Of a DNA stretch of 64,000 bases, positions 24,938 to 33,020 are shown one piece after another. The translations under genes and the position numbers were made by a program. The notes under the pieces were generated by a model, which saw nothing but the letters and a program-made list of their open reading frames with translations, did no database searches and was not told the DNA's origin. The stretch comes from Petrimonas sp. (GTDB lineage Bacteria > Bacteroidota > Bacteroidia > Bacteroidales > Dysgonomonadaceae): positions 1-64,000 of the forward strand of contig DUNG01000008.1 in the NCBI GenBank assembly GCA_012839475.1. The letters run 5' to 3'. Position 1 is the first letter of the stretch. Every line of letters starts with the position of its first letter.

Positions 24938-24945
24938 CAAAGTTA
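24938..24945 (-). promoter_or_regulatory. -7 element (TAacTTTG) of VWA-kinase operon
   Basis: CAAAGTTA on the plus strand reads TAACTTTG on the minus strand, a full match to the -7 consensus 32 nt before the VWA start. It implies the kinase module can be expressed separately from brxL. Confidence 0.6.
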
Positions 24946-25003
24946 TGCTGTAAAACAATCGGTTTTGGGTTTTGCAAGGCTTGCAAACTATTTTATCCCG
25001 GAT

Positions 25004-26152
25004 CTAAGGTCTGGTTTTTTGGTGTTCTGACTGAAAACTAACCAATTCACGATTTAAAGTTATTCTCTTGGGCTCACCTCTTTTACCCGTGATGTAGTAA
25101 TTTTTGGCCAGATCGTCGGTTATCACTTCGAGAAATGCCGAACGGATGCGGGAGCATTTTTCATTTACCGAGTTGTTTAGCGGATCGGTCATTGCCTTTA
25201 TACTTTCCATCACAGCGTCAATATTCTCACGCAGCGTGATGTTACGGTAAATCGACAGCAGTTCATCGTGATGATTGCCCAACTCCTTGAAGAGGATGCC
25301 TTCGGGATGATTGAGAAAAAGTAGGAACAAACTTTTGGGAAGGGGAGACATTACAACCTCTTTCATGCCATAGTCCTTGAGAAAAAGACGGAAATCATTG
25401 GTAATGAACAGCGAGCTTATCTTTTTTTTCGTTCCCTGTATTTCTTCTATTATGTCACCGAGCAACGACAACGCCCCGTGTTCCTTCAATAACTTGAGAC
25501 GCTCACGAATTTCGTCTGCAAGCTGGAAGGCTTCTGTTTCAAATGTTGCATCTGCATCTTTAACGGTTCTGAATAATACTGCATCTTCTTTACATGAAAA
25601 CACATCTGTTGTTGTCTCCTCCAAGATATTTCCATACATCTCGCTCATGCTGACGTCGCGGATATACTCTTTTTCATCAGGATCACCTATTCTGAACAAC
25701 ACCCGAGGGGGTTCAAAACGATCAAAACAGTCAGAAATTTTCAGGGAAATGTTTTCGAAAGAGTTCAAGGACGCATCTTTCTCGATTAGCGTGAAAACAG
25801 GAAGGGACCTTGAAAATGCATTATTGGACGAAAGCAATAAAGCTCCATTTATGACTTCAGAACCTTGTCTTTTGATGAGGATATTATAAACTTGCTGAAC
25901 TTCATCGATTACAGAAACAGGGTGAACGTAAGGACGGTTGTAATGTACAATATTCCAATATCTTTTGTCTTTTAGTAAAATAGGAAGATAGTAAAAATTC
26001 AAGCTTGATGAATCAAACAATCTCACCAGTTTCGAGTAATTCTTCCGGATAAATCGGTTTAATTCAGGTTGATATTCCGTTTCAACATAGAAAACAGAAT
26101 TCACATGGTCAAATAACGGTGTTTTGTGATTTTTGAAAATATGAAGTGACAT
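25004..26152 (-). CDS. Unrecognised 382-aa protein in the defence island
   Basis: This is a soluble protein with no signal peptide or membrane segment. The N-terminal half (1-190) is mixed alpha/beta; a helical stretch (about 205-250) follows; the C-terminal part (about 265-370, SPLPKSLFLLFLNHPEGI then a long helical run) resembles C-terminal regions I have seen in other Bacteroidota conserved hypothetical proteins, possibly winged-helix-like. It lies between the ASCH-like gene and the VWA gene and could belong to either module. No motif supports a specific activity. Confidence 0.7.
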   Translation of the reverse strand: MSLHIFKNHKTPLFDHVNSVFYVETEYQPELNRFIRKNYSKLVRLFDSSSLNFYYLPILLKDKRYWNIVHYNRPYVHPVSVIDEVQQVYNILIKRQGSEVINGALLLSSNNAFSRSLPVFTLIEKDASLNSFENISLKISDCFDRFEPPRVLFRIGDPDEKEYIRDVSMSEMYGNILEETTTDVFSCKEDAVLFRTVKDADATFETEAFQLADEIRERLKLLKEHGALSLLGDIIEEIQGTKKKISSLFITNDFRLFLKDYGMKEVVMSPLPKSLFLLFLNHPEGILFKELGNHHDELLSIYRNITLRENIDAVMESIKAMTDPLNNSVNEKCSRIRSAFLEVITDDLAKNYYITGKRGEPKRITLNRELVSFQSEHQKTRP

Positions 26153-26200
26153 ATTATAAAATAAAATAGCAATATTACTGAGCCGTCAAGAGTGTTGTAA

Positions 26201-26677
26201 TCATCTCTCTGATTTCAGATTTTTTTCAACAATATTACCCAGATGATAAACAATATTCCAAATGGCGCTGTTCCCATTTTCATCAGCTCTGAATCCATTC
26301 TCTTCATCCCAGAAAAAACGCACTGTTTTTCCATTCTTGTCTTTTGCAAGTTCAAAGCTAATGTCCGTGACTTCGACAACCGCGGTATCACGATCTTTTC
26401 CATATCCAACGGCAAGATTTAGAAATTTGTACTCAATGGGGAAAAAGGGATATACTCCATTGTTGTACATCATGATATCAAGTTCTTGATCAGGACTAAC
26501 CTTATCTTCATCAAAAATATATCCTTCCTCTCCGCCCTCTTTCCATGTCTCAATGTACTTTTTGAAAGTAGTGTCCTTGATTTCGCGATACTCCTCCTTT
26601 TTTGTTCCTGCGAGGATGGCGTCAAAATGAATTTGCTTAATCGGTAAATAGAGAGTGTTTTCTTTTGTTGGTTTCAT
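26201..26677 (-). CDS. ASCH-like (PUA-fold) protein
   Basis: The product is 158 aa from the ATG at 26677; an in-frame start seven codons earlier is possible. The N-terminus LPIKQIHFDAILAGTKKEEYR (about 11-31) matches the pattern of ASCH domains, in which a hydrophobic helix is followed by G-x-K-x-x-E-x-R. ASCH proteins bind or process RNA or modified nucleosides; some are ribonucleases or deacylases. It follows brxL by 162 nt in the same direction. The role in BREX is unknown. Confidence 0.55.
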   Translation of the reverse strand: MKPTKENTLYLPIKQIHFDAILAGTKKEEYREIKDTTFKKYIETWKEGGEEGYIFDEDKVSPDQELDIMMYNNGVYPFFPIEYKFLNLAVGYGKDRDTAVVEVTDISFELAKDKNGKTVRFFWDEENGFRADENGNSAIWNIVYHLGNIVEKNLKSER

Positions 26678-26838
26678 AATGTTGGGTGTAATAGTCAAAA
26701 GTGATGCTTTTTTACATAAGAAAATACACTAATGTTGAAAAATTATATTGTATTCAATGTTCTTGTTTCTTCAAAAGACACGTTGTATCCACCGTTATAT
26801 AAATGATCCAAATATGTTTCACATCATTCAGCAGCACG

Positions 26839-28887
26839 TTATTCCCCGAAAACTGACTTCTGCAACAACATCTGACTGTTCGCGTAGAAAGGAACATCTG
26901 TTTTGCCCAGAATGGCGGGAGGCAGTGTGGAAATTTCCATTAGGTTATCCATGGGTGCAAGGATGATTTTTGCTCCATTTTCAGAGAGCAGGCTGATCTT
27001 GTCTGCAAAATATAATGCTCTTTCAACTGCACCCCCTATTGAGATATTACCCAATATGGCCAATCCACCTTTCAGGTTTTTCTTGTAGATAGCTGATAAA
27101 ATAGCAACGAATACCGCGCTTCCTATTCCACCTCCCGAAGTAGTCCCCATCAAATTACTTATTTGTACATTCAGGTCAAAGTTAGATAGCGAGTGCTTTT
27201 CGTGCAGAATACTTTTCTCGTTAGCACGCAGGTAATTGTATGTGTTTTTGATATCTTCTTTTATTTCCTGCGAATTTGTGCCGGTAACACTTATTTTCCC
27301 GTTTCCTTTCAAGACTACAACTTCTATTTTTATCAGCGTGTTGTTTGATCCGTCACTTGTGGCGGAATAGCAAACTCCGGGAGATAGCGGATTCGCTTCA
27401 ATGAGTGCTGAGCCTTTTTCTTCGGGGAGTCCCACGAAAATTTCCTCCTGTGTTTCTTTATCGATATAGGAGAAATTGGTATCCCAAAACTCCATTCCAC
27501 CGATACGTTTCAGCTGTTCCTTAACCCTTCTTCTCATCTCCATGGCTAAAACCAAGTACTCCCGAACATCTTCTTTCGTGTAGTTACCATCAGGATGAAG
27601 CAGTTTTATCATACCTGAAACGATCTTTCTCACCGATTTGGAATCACGTTGTTTTAAGTGGCTTCCAAGCGTAAAGTATTTGTCGATAGCTTCGTAGTAG
27701 GTGGTTTTACGCTGAGACTTTAATATTTCTGAAAAGAAATCGGTGCTAAATCCGAAGTGTTTTGTGAAGTTCTGCGGACTGAATTTTGATATTTCCCATC
27801 CGGGCAGATACAGATTTATACGATCGAGGAATGCAGTATCGCTGTTTACTTCGTCTGATAGCGGACTAAACAGGTGCGATGTCTGCAATACTGTTTCTAC
27901 GGGTTGGTTGATGTTACCATTCAGAATCACGGAAGCTGATCCGGTGATTTCGCCACCTTTTGCCCGTGAAAATGACCCACTTTCCATGTAGTCTTTCATT
28001 AGTGGAATAGCATCACGGTCTTTGAATAGTTTATCGGTACTTTCGTCAAAACAAATGGCGTCCCATAGACCAACAGCACCCACCCTTCCGGTGGTGTTGT
28101 TTACGAACAACTGCGCAACTGTTCCTTGACCACCTGAAATCAGAATGGCGTAGGGCGTGATTTCCTTGTAAATGTAAGACTTTCCGGATGAGCGCGGTCC
28201 AAGCTCCACCATATTGAAATTGGCTTCCACCAGGGGGATTAAACGGCACAGCAAGAGATCCAGTATCCGATCATTAAAGCCTTCACTGCTTGGTTCATAC
28301 CCTGCACTTCTAAGCAATAAGGTTTTCCATTCATCCTTGGTGAACTCGGCTCTTTTTTCGATTACTCTCGTATTATCGAAATTTGAAAGCTGAATAGGTT
28401 TAATATCTTTCACAACAAATGGGAAAACTGTTGCTCCGATTGTAATCATCGGATCATACTCCATCTCAATTATTGCCCAAATACCTCCTAAAAGCAGCTT
28501 CTCGTGTGCCGTCACCAAATCATCACTTATATTCGCCTTTTTTATGTTGCTGTTGCTTATATTCGCCCAGTATCGGTCTCTTTGTGGATCAAGCTCAACC
28601 GATATTTTGTCAATGATCTTATACCGCCCTTTTTCACGTAGTTTGGACTGGATGAGCGAGCTCTCCTCGGGATTGACATAGTGATTGCGAAGGATGGTTT
28701 TCACGTTCTCCATACCTTCCTGCAACTTCTGTTCGTCTTCTGTGCTTGTGGTATTGGCCAAGAGAAATTCCAACACGAAAGCGGGTACGTTCGCTCCTCC
28801 TTTAATTATCCCCACAAGGTCTTTTTTTACTACAAACCCTCTGAAAAGGTCTAATGCTTTTTTATCTAAATCATCTAAAACTATCAT
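26839..28887 (-). CDS. brxL: BREX protein BrxL (Lon-like AAA+ ATPase)
   Basis: This 682-aa protein is the type 1 BREX Lon-like component, a DNA-stimulated AAA+ ring protein needed for defence. A Walker A-like motif GPRSSGKS lies near residue 229, followed by a Walker B candidate AICFDE. The C-terminal Lon-like domain (about 530-660) contains TSGGGIGSAVFVAIL, but at the positions of the Lon catalytic Ser and Lys I read Gly and Ala, so peptidase activity is doubtful. It is the last core BREX gene and starts 31 nt after pglZ. Confidence 0.92.
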   Translation of the reverse strand: MIVLDDLDKKALDLFRGFVVKKDLVGIIKGGANVPAFVLEFLLANTTSTEDEQKLQEGMENVKTILRNHYVNPEESSLIQSKLREKGRYKIIDKISVELDPQRDRYWANISNSNIKKANISDDLVTAHEKLLLGGIWAIIEMEYDPMITIGATVFPFVVKDIKPIQLSNFDNTRVIEKRAEFTKDEWKTLLLRSAGYEPSSEGFNDRILDLLLCRLIPLVEANFNMVELGPRSSGKSYIYKEITPYAILISGGQGTVAQLFVNNTTGRVGAVGLWDAICFDESTDKLFKDRDAIPLMKDYMESGSFSRAKGGEITGSASVILNGNINQPVETVLQTSHLFSPLSDEVNSDTAFLDRINLYLPGWEISKFSPQNFTKHFGFSTDFFSEILKSQRKTTYYEAIDKYFTLGSHLKQRDSKSVRKIVSGMIKLLHPDGNYTKEDVREYLVLAMEMRRRVKEQLKRIGGMEFWDTNFSYIDKETQEEIFVGLPEEKGSALIEANPLSPGVCYSATSDGSNNTLIKIEVVVLKGNGKISVTGTNSQEIKEDIKNTYNYLRANEKSILHEKHSLSNFDLNVQISNLMGTTSGGGIGSAVFVAILSAIYKKNLKGGLAILGNISIGGAVERALYFADKISLLSENGAKIILAPMDNLMEISTLPPAILGKTDVPFYANSQMLLQKSVFGE

Positions 28888-28918
28888 AACTTTTTTACTT
28901 ATTGGCTTTGGTTAAATA

Positions 28919-31159
28919 CTACAACAACCCTCCAAGGTCTCTTGCTTTTGACTTCTTAATAACAACGCTGTCCAGTTGTTCTGCCGTATCTACATCAATC
29001 AGGGAAGCTGTAACACGTTCGTTGTCACCAAATGAAAACTCTACTGTAAATGATCCACAAGCATTAATTGTATGAATACTGCTTGTGCTGATCTGTTTGT
29101 TATTTGCAAACAGCAACAGTTGCACTTTCCGACTTGCCGAAAAAAGATCTCCTTTTGTCTTGGATGCTTTCGTTTTGATTGCAAATATATTTCCCGTTAC
29201 TTCTTTTAAATCCTGTTTATTGACTATTTTAACTTCCAGGCCGGGAATAGTCTCTTTTATTTTAGAGAACCTGAAGTTAGGAATTATCACTTCCTGTGGT
29301 GTAAACCCGCCGTGTGAGTAGCCGTAAACACCTTTCGACTTGAAAGGCCTGTGATTTTTGGCTACTACAACATAATTATACTCTTCGTACTTCCTGTTGA
29401 AATTAATCCAATCGGTATTCGATTGTTTTTCCACGGTGCGAATAAATCTTTCGCCTACTTTATTCTTTCCGGTAACCTTCGGATCTATTTTATCCGCTTC
29501 GTCCAGCAATCCGGTAAGTACATATCCATGATCTGTTATTAAATGAACTTCTCTGTATCCAGTTTTCAACAACAAACTGATTGTATCAATAATTTTCTTT
29601 TCAAACTCGCTGAAAACCTTGATGGCCCCTTGCTGTAATTTTTCTCCAACACTATCAATATCTCTATAGGTCAAAATCAGATAATCTGCTTTATATCCGT
29701 AGTGAACTGCTTCTAAACTATCGAAAGTGATCTCTTTTCCCGATAGCTCAGCCAATTTCTTTTCCCGGTCTTTGTGAAGCTTCAATACTTCGTTGTTGCC
29801 CACATAAAGAGCCGACATGTTATGTTCGGTTTCCGAAGGGATATCGGCAAGCATTGTATTTCTTTTAACTTTGAAATTCTTTTCTAATGTGTTTGCAATG
29901 AAATCAGCCATTTCATACCTGATACCATCACCAACAATAACTGCTATTCCGGGTTTGGCATTCTTGAATAAATCAACTAAATAGCCTTGCTGCCCGGGTT
30001 TATATTCAGAAGTATATTCAAACCATTTGTCTAACAATTCTCGGTTAAGATTTTCGTAATATTCTTGTAGCGGACGAATTATCTCTTCTTCTTGCAAAAA
30101 CGATGCATACAGGTTGCGTATTGCTCTGTCAACCTTCGAAAAATCTCGTGTGTAGAAATCAATTACTTCTTCCAGATTTGTACAAGCGGACAGACCTTTG
30201 CCGTCAAACTCCAGCAGTGTAATTACATCCTGCCACCACACCGGTACAAACTTTTTAACTTTGTAAGCGGATGCTCGTTGTCTTACTTTCAGAAGTTTCT
30301 CAGACACGTAAGATCTGTTTCGTAAGTTGGCTGAAATCTGCCTTAACGCTTCTCTGTCGATAGCATTAAAGCAGTGATTGGGATTTACAGCCCACACGTT
30401 AGTGTCACTATCAATCTTATACTGCGAAACGTACTGTTCCAGCGAACTGCTGTACGTGCTGCTGTCCACCCATTTTAGATAAACATTCATCAGCTCTTCT
30501 GAAATAGAGCTGTTGATCAAACCGTTGAATAGGTAATTGGCTACTTCTGTTGCCAAGGTTTTAGGCGGTTTTTGAATAAAAGGCTGACCGATAAGATTAA
30601 AAATTTTCTCTTGTATCAATCGGCTGATATCTTTGTCTTTCGAATTCAGATAGCTTTCAGGTTCGTGAAGGAAAGGCAACAATTCTTCTTCGATGGAAAT
30701 AAGTTCTTCCAGTCCTTGCAAAATTTTCTTCCACCATTCCAGGCTTTTCCCAATTCCAATTTTAGCAGCAACCATCAGCAAAGGTGTGTCCAAGGGTACC
30801 TGCAGACCGGTAGCTTTGAACAGTTTTGTTTTCAGCCACTCTACCGGGTTACTTAAATCTACACAGCCATGAGTAAAGCAGTAATCGAACAGGAAGCTTA
30901 ACTTGTTCTGTTCACGCACCATATAGAACACCACAGGTGTATCCTTATACTCTGTTTCGGCCTCGTAACGGAATTGCAGCTCTTCCTGCACTTTCTGCCA
31001 TTGTTCGGTATAGTTTACATTGTTTTTGAACAGTTTATATCCCTTCTTTTCGAGTAAAGGCAATAAAAAGCTGCACTTTCCTTTCGGGTCTAAAATAACC
31101 GCTCTATTCCGATGTTTTAGTTGCTGTTCCAGCTCCTGTAAAAACCATTTGTCTGTCAT
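28919..31159 (-). CDS. pglZ: BREX protein PglZ (alkaline phosphatase superfamily)
   Basis: This 746-aa protein has an N-terminal helical region (1-390) and a PglZ domain of the alkaline phosphatase superfamily: IVGDGIRYEMADF (about 408-420) holds the metal-binding Asp and LITDHGYV (about 538-545) the second metal site. PglZ is required for both methylation and restriction in type 1 BREX and interacts with PglX and the other core proteins. It lies 57 nt after abiEii and 32 nt before brxL. Confidence 0.94.
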   Translation of the reverse strand: MTDKWFLQELEQQLKHRNRAVILDPKGKCSFLLPLLEKKGYKLFKNNVNYTEQWQKVQEELQFRYEAETEYKDTPVVFYMVREQNKLSFLFDYCFTHGCVDLSNPVEWLKTKLFKATGLQVPLDTPLLMVAAKIGIGKSLEWWKKILQGLEELISIEEELLPFLHEPESYLNSKDKDISRLIQEKIFNLIGQPFIQKPPKTLATEVANYLFNGLINSSISEELMNVYLKWVDSSTYSSSLEQYVSQYKIDSDTNVWAVNPNHCFNAIDREALRQISANLRNRSYVSEKLLKVRQRASAYKVKKFVPVWWQDVITLLEFDGKGLSACTNLEEVIDFYTRDFSKVDRAIRNLYASFLQEEEIIRPLQEYYENLNRELLDKWFEYTSEYKPGQQGYLVDLFKNAKPGIAVIVGDGIRYEMADFIANTLEKNFKVKRNTMLADIPSETEHNMSALYVGNNEVLKLHKDREKKLAELSGKEITFDSLEAVHYGYKADYLILTYRDIDSVGEKLQQGAIKVFSEFEKKIIDTISLLLKTGYREVHLITDHGYVLTGLLDEADKIDPKVTGKNKVGERFIRTVEKQSNTDWINFNRKYEEYNYVVVAKNHRPFKSKGVYGYSHGGFTPQEVIIPNFRFSKIKETIPGLEVKIVNKQDLKEVTGNIFAIKTKASKTKGDLFSASRKVQLLLFANNKQISTSSIHTINACGSFTVEFSFGDNERVTASLIDVDTAEQLDSVVIKKSKARDLGGLL

Positions 31160-31215
31160 ATCTTGTTACGATATAGTCTGTCTTGTTTATTTTGCGTCAA
31201 GCATATACTGTCATA

Positions 31216-32289
31216 TTACTTTTTAATTGAGAAATCAAACTCAAATATCCAATCCAGCGAATTTATCTTGTCGTTCAATTGCTTCAACTCTTTTATCAGT
31301 TTATCAAACGATGGCGCATTTTCATCATAGATCATCTGTTCGAGCATTATCTCATAATCTGCTTTCCACTTTGCAATTACCGGCTCCGGTGGAATTATGC
31401 TGATGGTTAGGGGCTGATGTAAATTGTAATCGATATGCCCGATCCGATTAAATTTGTACCGATGCTCCACAATTGTCTGATACAACTCGGGATCACCAAA
31501 TGCTTTTTCTGCGTAAGGTGATTGTGAAAGCTTGAAAATATCGTATAGATGACGGCTCAGTCGATTCACTCTCATCCTTTCGGCAGGGCGTTGAAACTCC
31601 TCGTGAAGCAGGAATATTTTTTCTAAAAACGTGCGTTCCGGATTTACCGTAGGTACTTGAAATGGATCTTGTGCAAAATCACTTTCTTGATAAACCTCAT
31701 CCACAAGCGATGAAATGGGTTGAAGCGAAAATGGTTCTTTAAGTGAACGACTACCGATTTCCAGCTGTATCTTCGGTTCCAAATAGCCGGGTGAAGCAAT
31801 TACATTTGGATAGAAAATTTTGATAGTACGGTCTTTATCGCTTTCAACTTCTTCAACCAATTCGACCCTGACGTTATGAAATCCTTTTTCCTTAAATTTT
31901 CCTTTCAAGTCCGGATAAAATACCTCATCCACGTACTTTCCCGATGCTTTTCTTAACCTTTCTCTTGCTTTTCTGCCAAGTACTCCGGTAAAGCCAAAGT
32001 ACCCACGATCCACGGCCAGATCTATATCTTCCGAAAATCGCTCTATCAGATTAAAAGCTTTACTCAACGATGTGCCACCTTTAAAAATAAGATGTTGACC
32101 GATTTCCATCTCAAAGATAATGGATAGGGTTTGTGTAACCCACCAGTCTTTTTCCACGGCAAAAGGAGACATGCCGACTTTTTCAGCTATCTGAATATAA
32201 GCCTTCCTCTTTGTTTCATCCGATTCAGCTATCCACCTATTCATCTGTTTCTTTATTTTATTGCTTGGCGCATAATTTTTCTTATCCAT
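31216..32289 (-). CDS. abiEii: AbiEii-type nucleotidyltransferase toxin
   Basis: This 357-aa toxin of the AbiEii/AbiGii family shows the nucleotidyltransferase signature GGTSLSK (71-77) and SEDIDL (86-91, the catalytic Asp pair). Related toxins (MenT) add nucleotides to tRNA acceptor ends and stop translation. The start at 32289 overlaps the antitoxin gene by 37 bp; a start at 32244 would remove the overlap and also fits. It lies between pglX and pglZ, a slot often used by extra defence genes in type 1 BREX loci. Confidence 0.9.
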   Translation of the reverse strand: MDKKNYAPSNKIKKQMNRWIAESDETKRKAYIQIAEKVGMSPFAVEKDWWVTQTLSIIFEMEIGQHLIFKGGTSLSKAFNLIERFSEDIDLAVDRGYFGFTGVLGRKARERLRKASGKYVDEVFYPDLKGKFKEKGFHNVRVELVEEVESDKDRTIKIFYPNVIASPGYLEPKIQLEIGSRSLKEPFSLQPISSLVDEVYQESDFAQDPFQVPTVNPERTFLEKIFLLHEEFQRPAERMRVNRLSRHLYDIFKLSQSPYAEKAFGDPELYQTIVEHRYKFNRIGHIDYNLHQPLTISIIPPEPVIAKWKADYEIMLEQMIYDENAPSFDKLIKELKQLNDKINSLDWIFEFDFSIKK

Positions 32290-32849
32290 TCCGGAGCGAG
32301 AAGGATGTCGTGTTCTAATCTATATTGATCTTCTTTTTCTAATTGTTTTAAGATAATTTGAATTTCTTCTTCTGTAACATTATCTCTCCCAATTGTTTTC
32401 AGTGCCTGAATAGCCAAACCACTAATCCTTCCTATTGCAGAAAGATTTTTAGGTGAAGCTTTCTTGAAAATAATTTTCCTCTTTCCTAAATTTATTGTTC
32501 GTGGAGAACCATCTGTTAAGTAAACCACATTCATAGGTACTTGCGTGGATAAGCCAAGAGCATTGAGTGCTAACGCCCCGGTCGGCATTATGCGTGCTTT
32601 GTCCCGCTTACTGATTGCTTCGGCTATTGCCTCTGTGCTTGGAGCTAATTCTCCTAAAACCGGATGTATTTCAAGACGTGCATAAATTCCACGGGCTACT
32701 CTCGATATTTTATCTTCCGCCACCATTCTTTCCAAAGATTTTGACACTGACTTTGCAGTACCAAAACTCAGAAAATCATCTGTAAAAAATAGCGTACCCC
32801 TCCTCGCTTTTTTTATTTTTGTAAATATCTTTTCTTCAATACTTTTCAT
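32253..32849 (-). CDS. abiEi: AbiEi-type antitoxin/repressor (DUF6088)
   Basis: This 198-aa protein starts at the ATG at 32849; 18 further codons upstream would run over the promoter and operator. An N-terminal winged helix (about 1-60, with VSKSLERMVAEDKISRVARGIY) is followed by a C-terminal antitoxin domain (LSTQVPMNVVYLTDGSPRTI). AbiEi proteins silence the toxin by repressing the operon through inverted repeats; two matching repeats lie directly upstream. Confidence 0.88.
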   Translation of the reverse strand: MKSIEEKIFTKIKKARRGTLFFTDDFLSFGTAKSVSKSLERMVAEDKISRVARGIYARLEIHPVLGELAPSTEAIAEAISKRDKARIMPTGALALNALGLSTQVPMNVVYLTDGSPRTINLGKRKIIFKKASPKNLSAIGRISGLAIQALKTIGRDNVTEEEIQIILKQLEKEDQYRLEHDILLAPEWIRKIMRQAIK

Positions 32850-32868
32850 TTGCTTTTTTAATAGAATA

Positions 32869-32897
32869 TGTCGCAAATGTAGTAAATATTTGCGACA
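32869..32897 (-). promoter_or_regulatory. abiE promoter overlapped by operator repeat 1
   Basis: TGTCGCAAAT-N9-ATTTGCGACA is a perfect 10-bp inverted repeat 20 nt before the antitoxin start. A minus-strand -7 element TACATTTG (plus-strand CAAATGTA, 32874-32881) lies inside it, so bound repressor would block transcription. Confidence 0.72.
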
Positions 32898-32972
32898 AAG
32901 CAAGCATTAGTAAATTATAATATAATTCTTTTTATTCAGGTAAATGTCCACGCTTTAAAAAGTCGATTATTT

Positions 32973-33001
32973 TATCACAAATCTAATCTGAATTTGTGAC
33001 A
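32973..33001 (-). promoter_or_regulatory. abiE operator repeat 2
   Basis: TATCACAAAT-N9-ATTTGTGACA has the same arm length, spacer and core (CAAAT-N9-ATTTG) as repeat 1, centred 104 bp upstream. It differs in the outer bases and has one arm mismatch. It lies directly after the pglX stop. Confidence 0.6.
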
Positions 33002-33020
33002 AAAAATACAATCTCACCCT

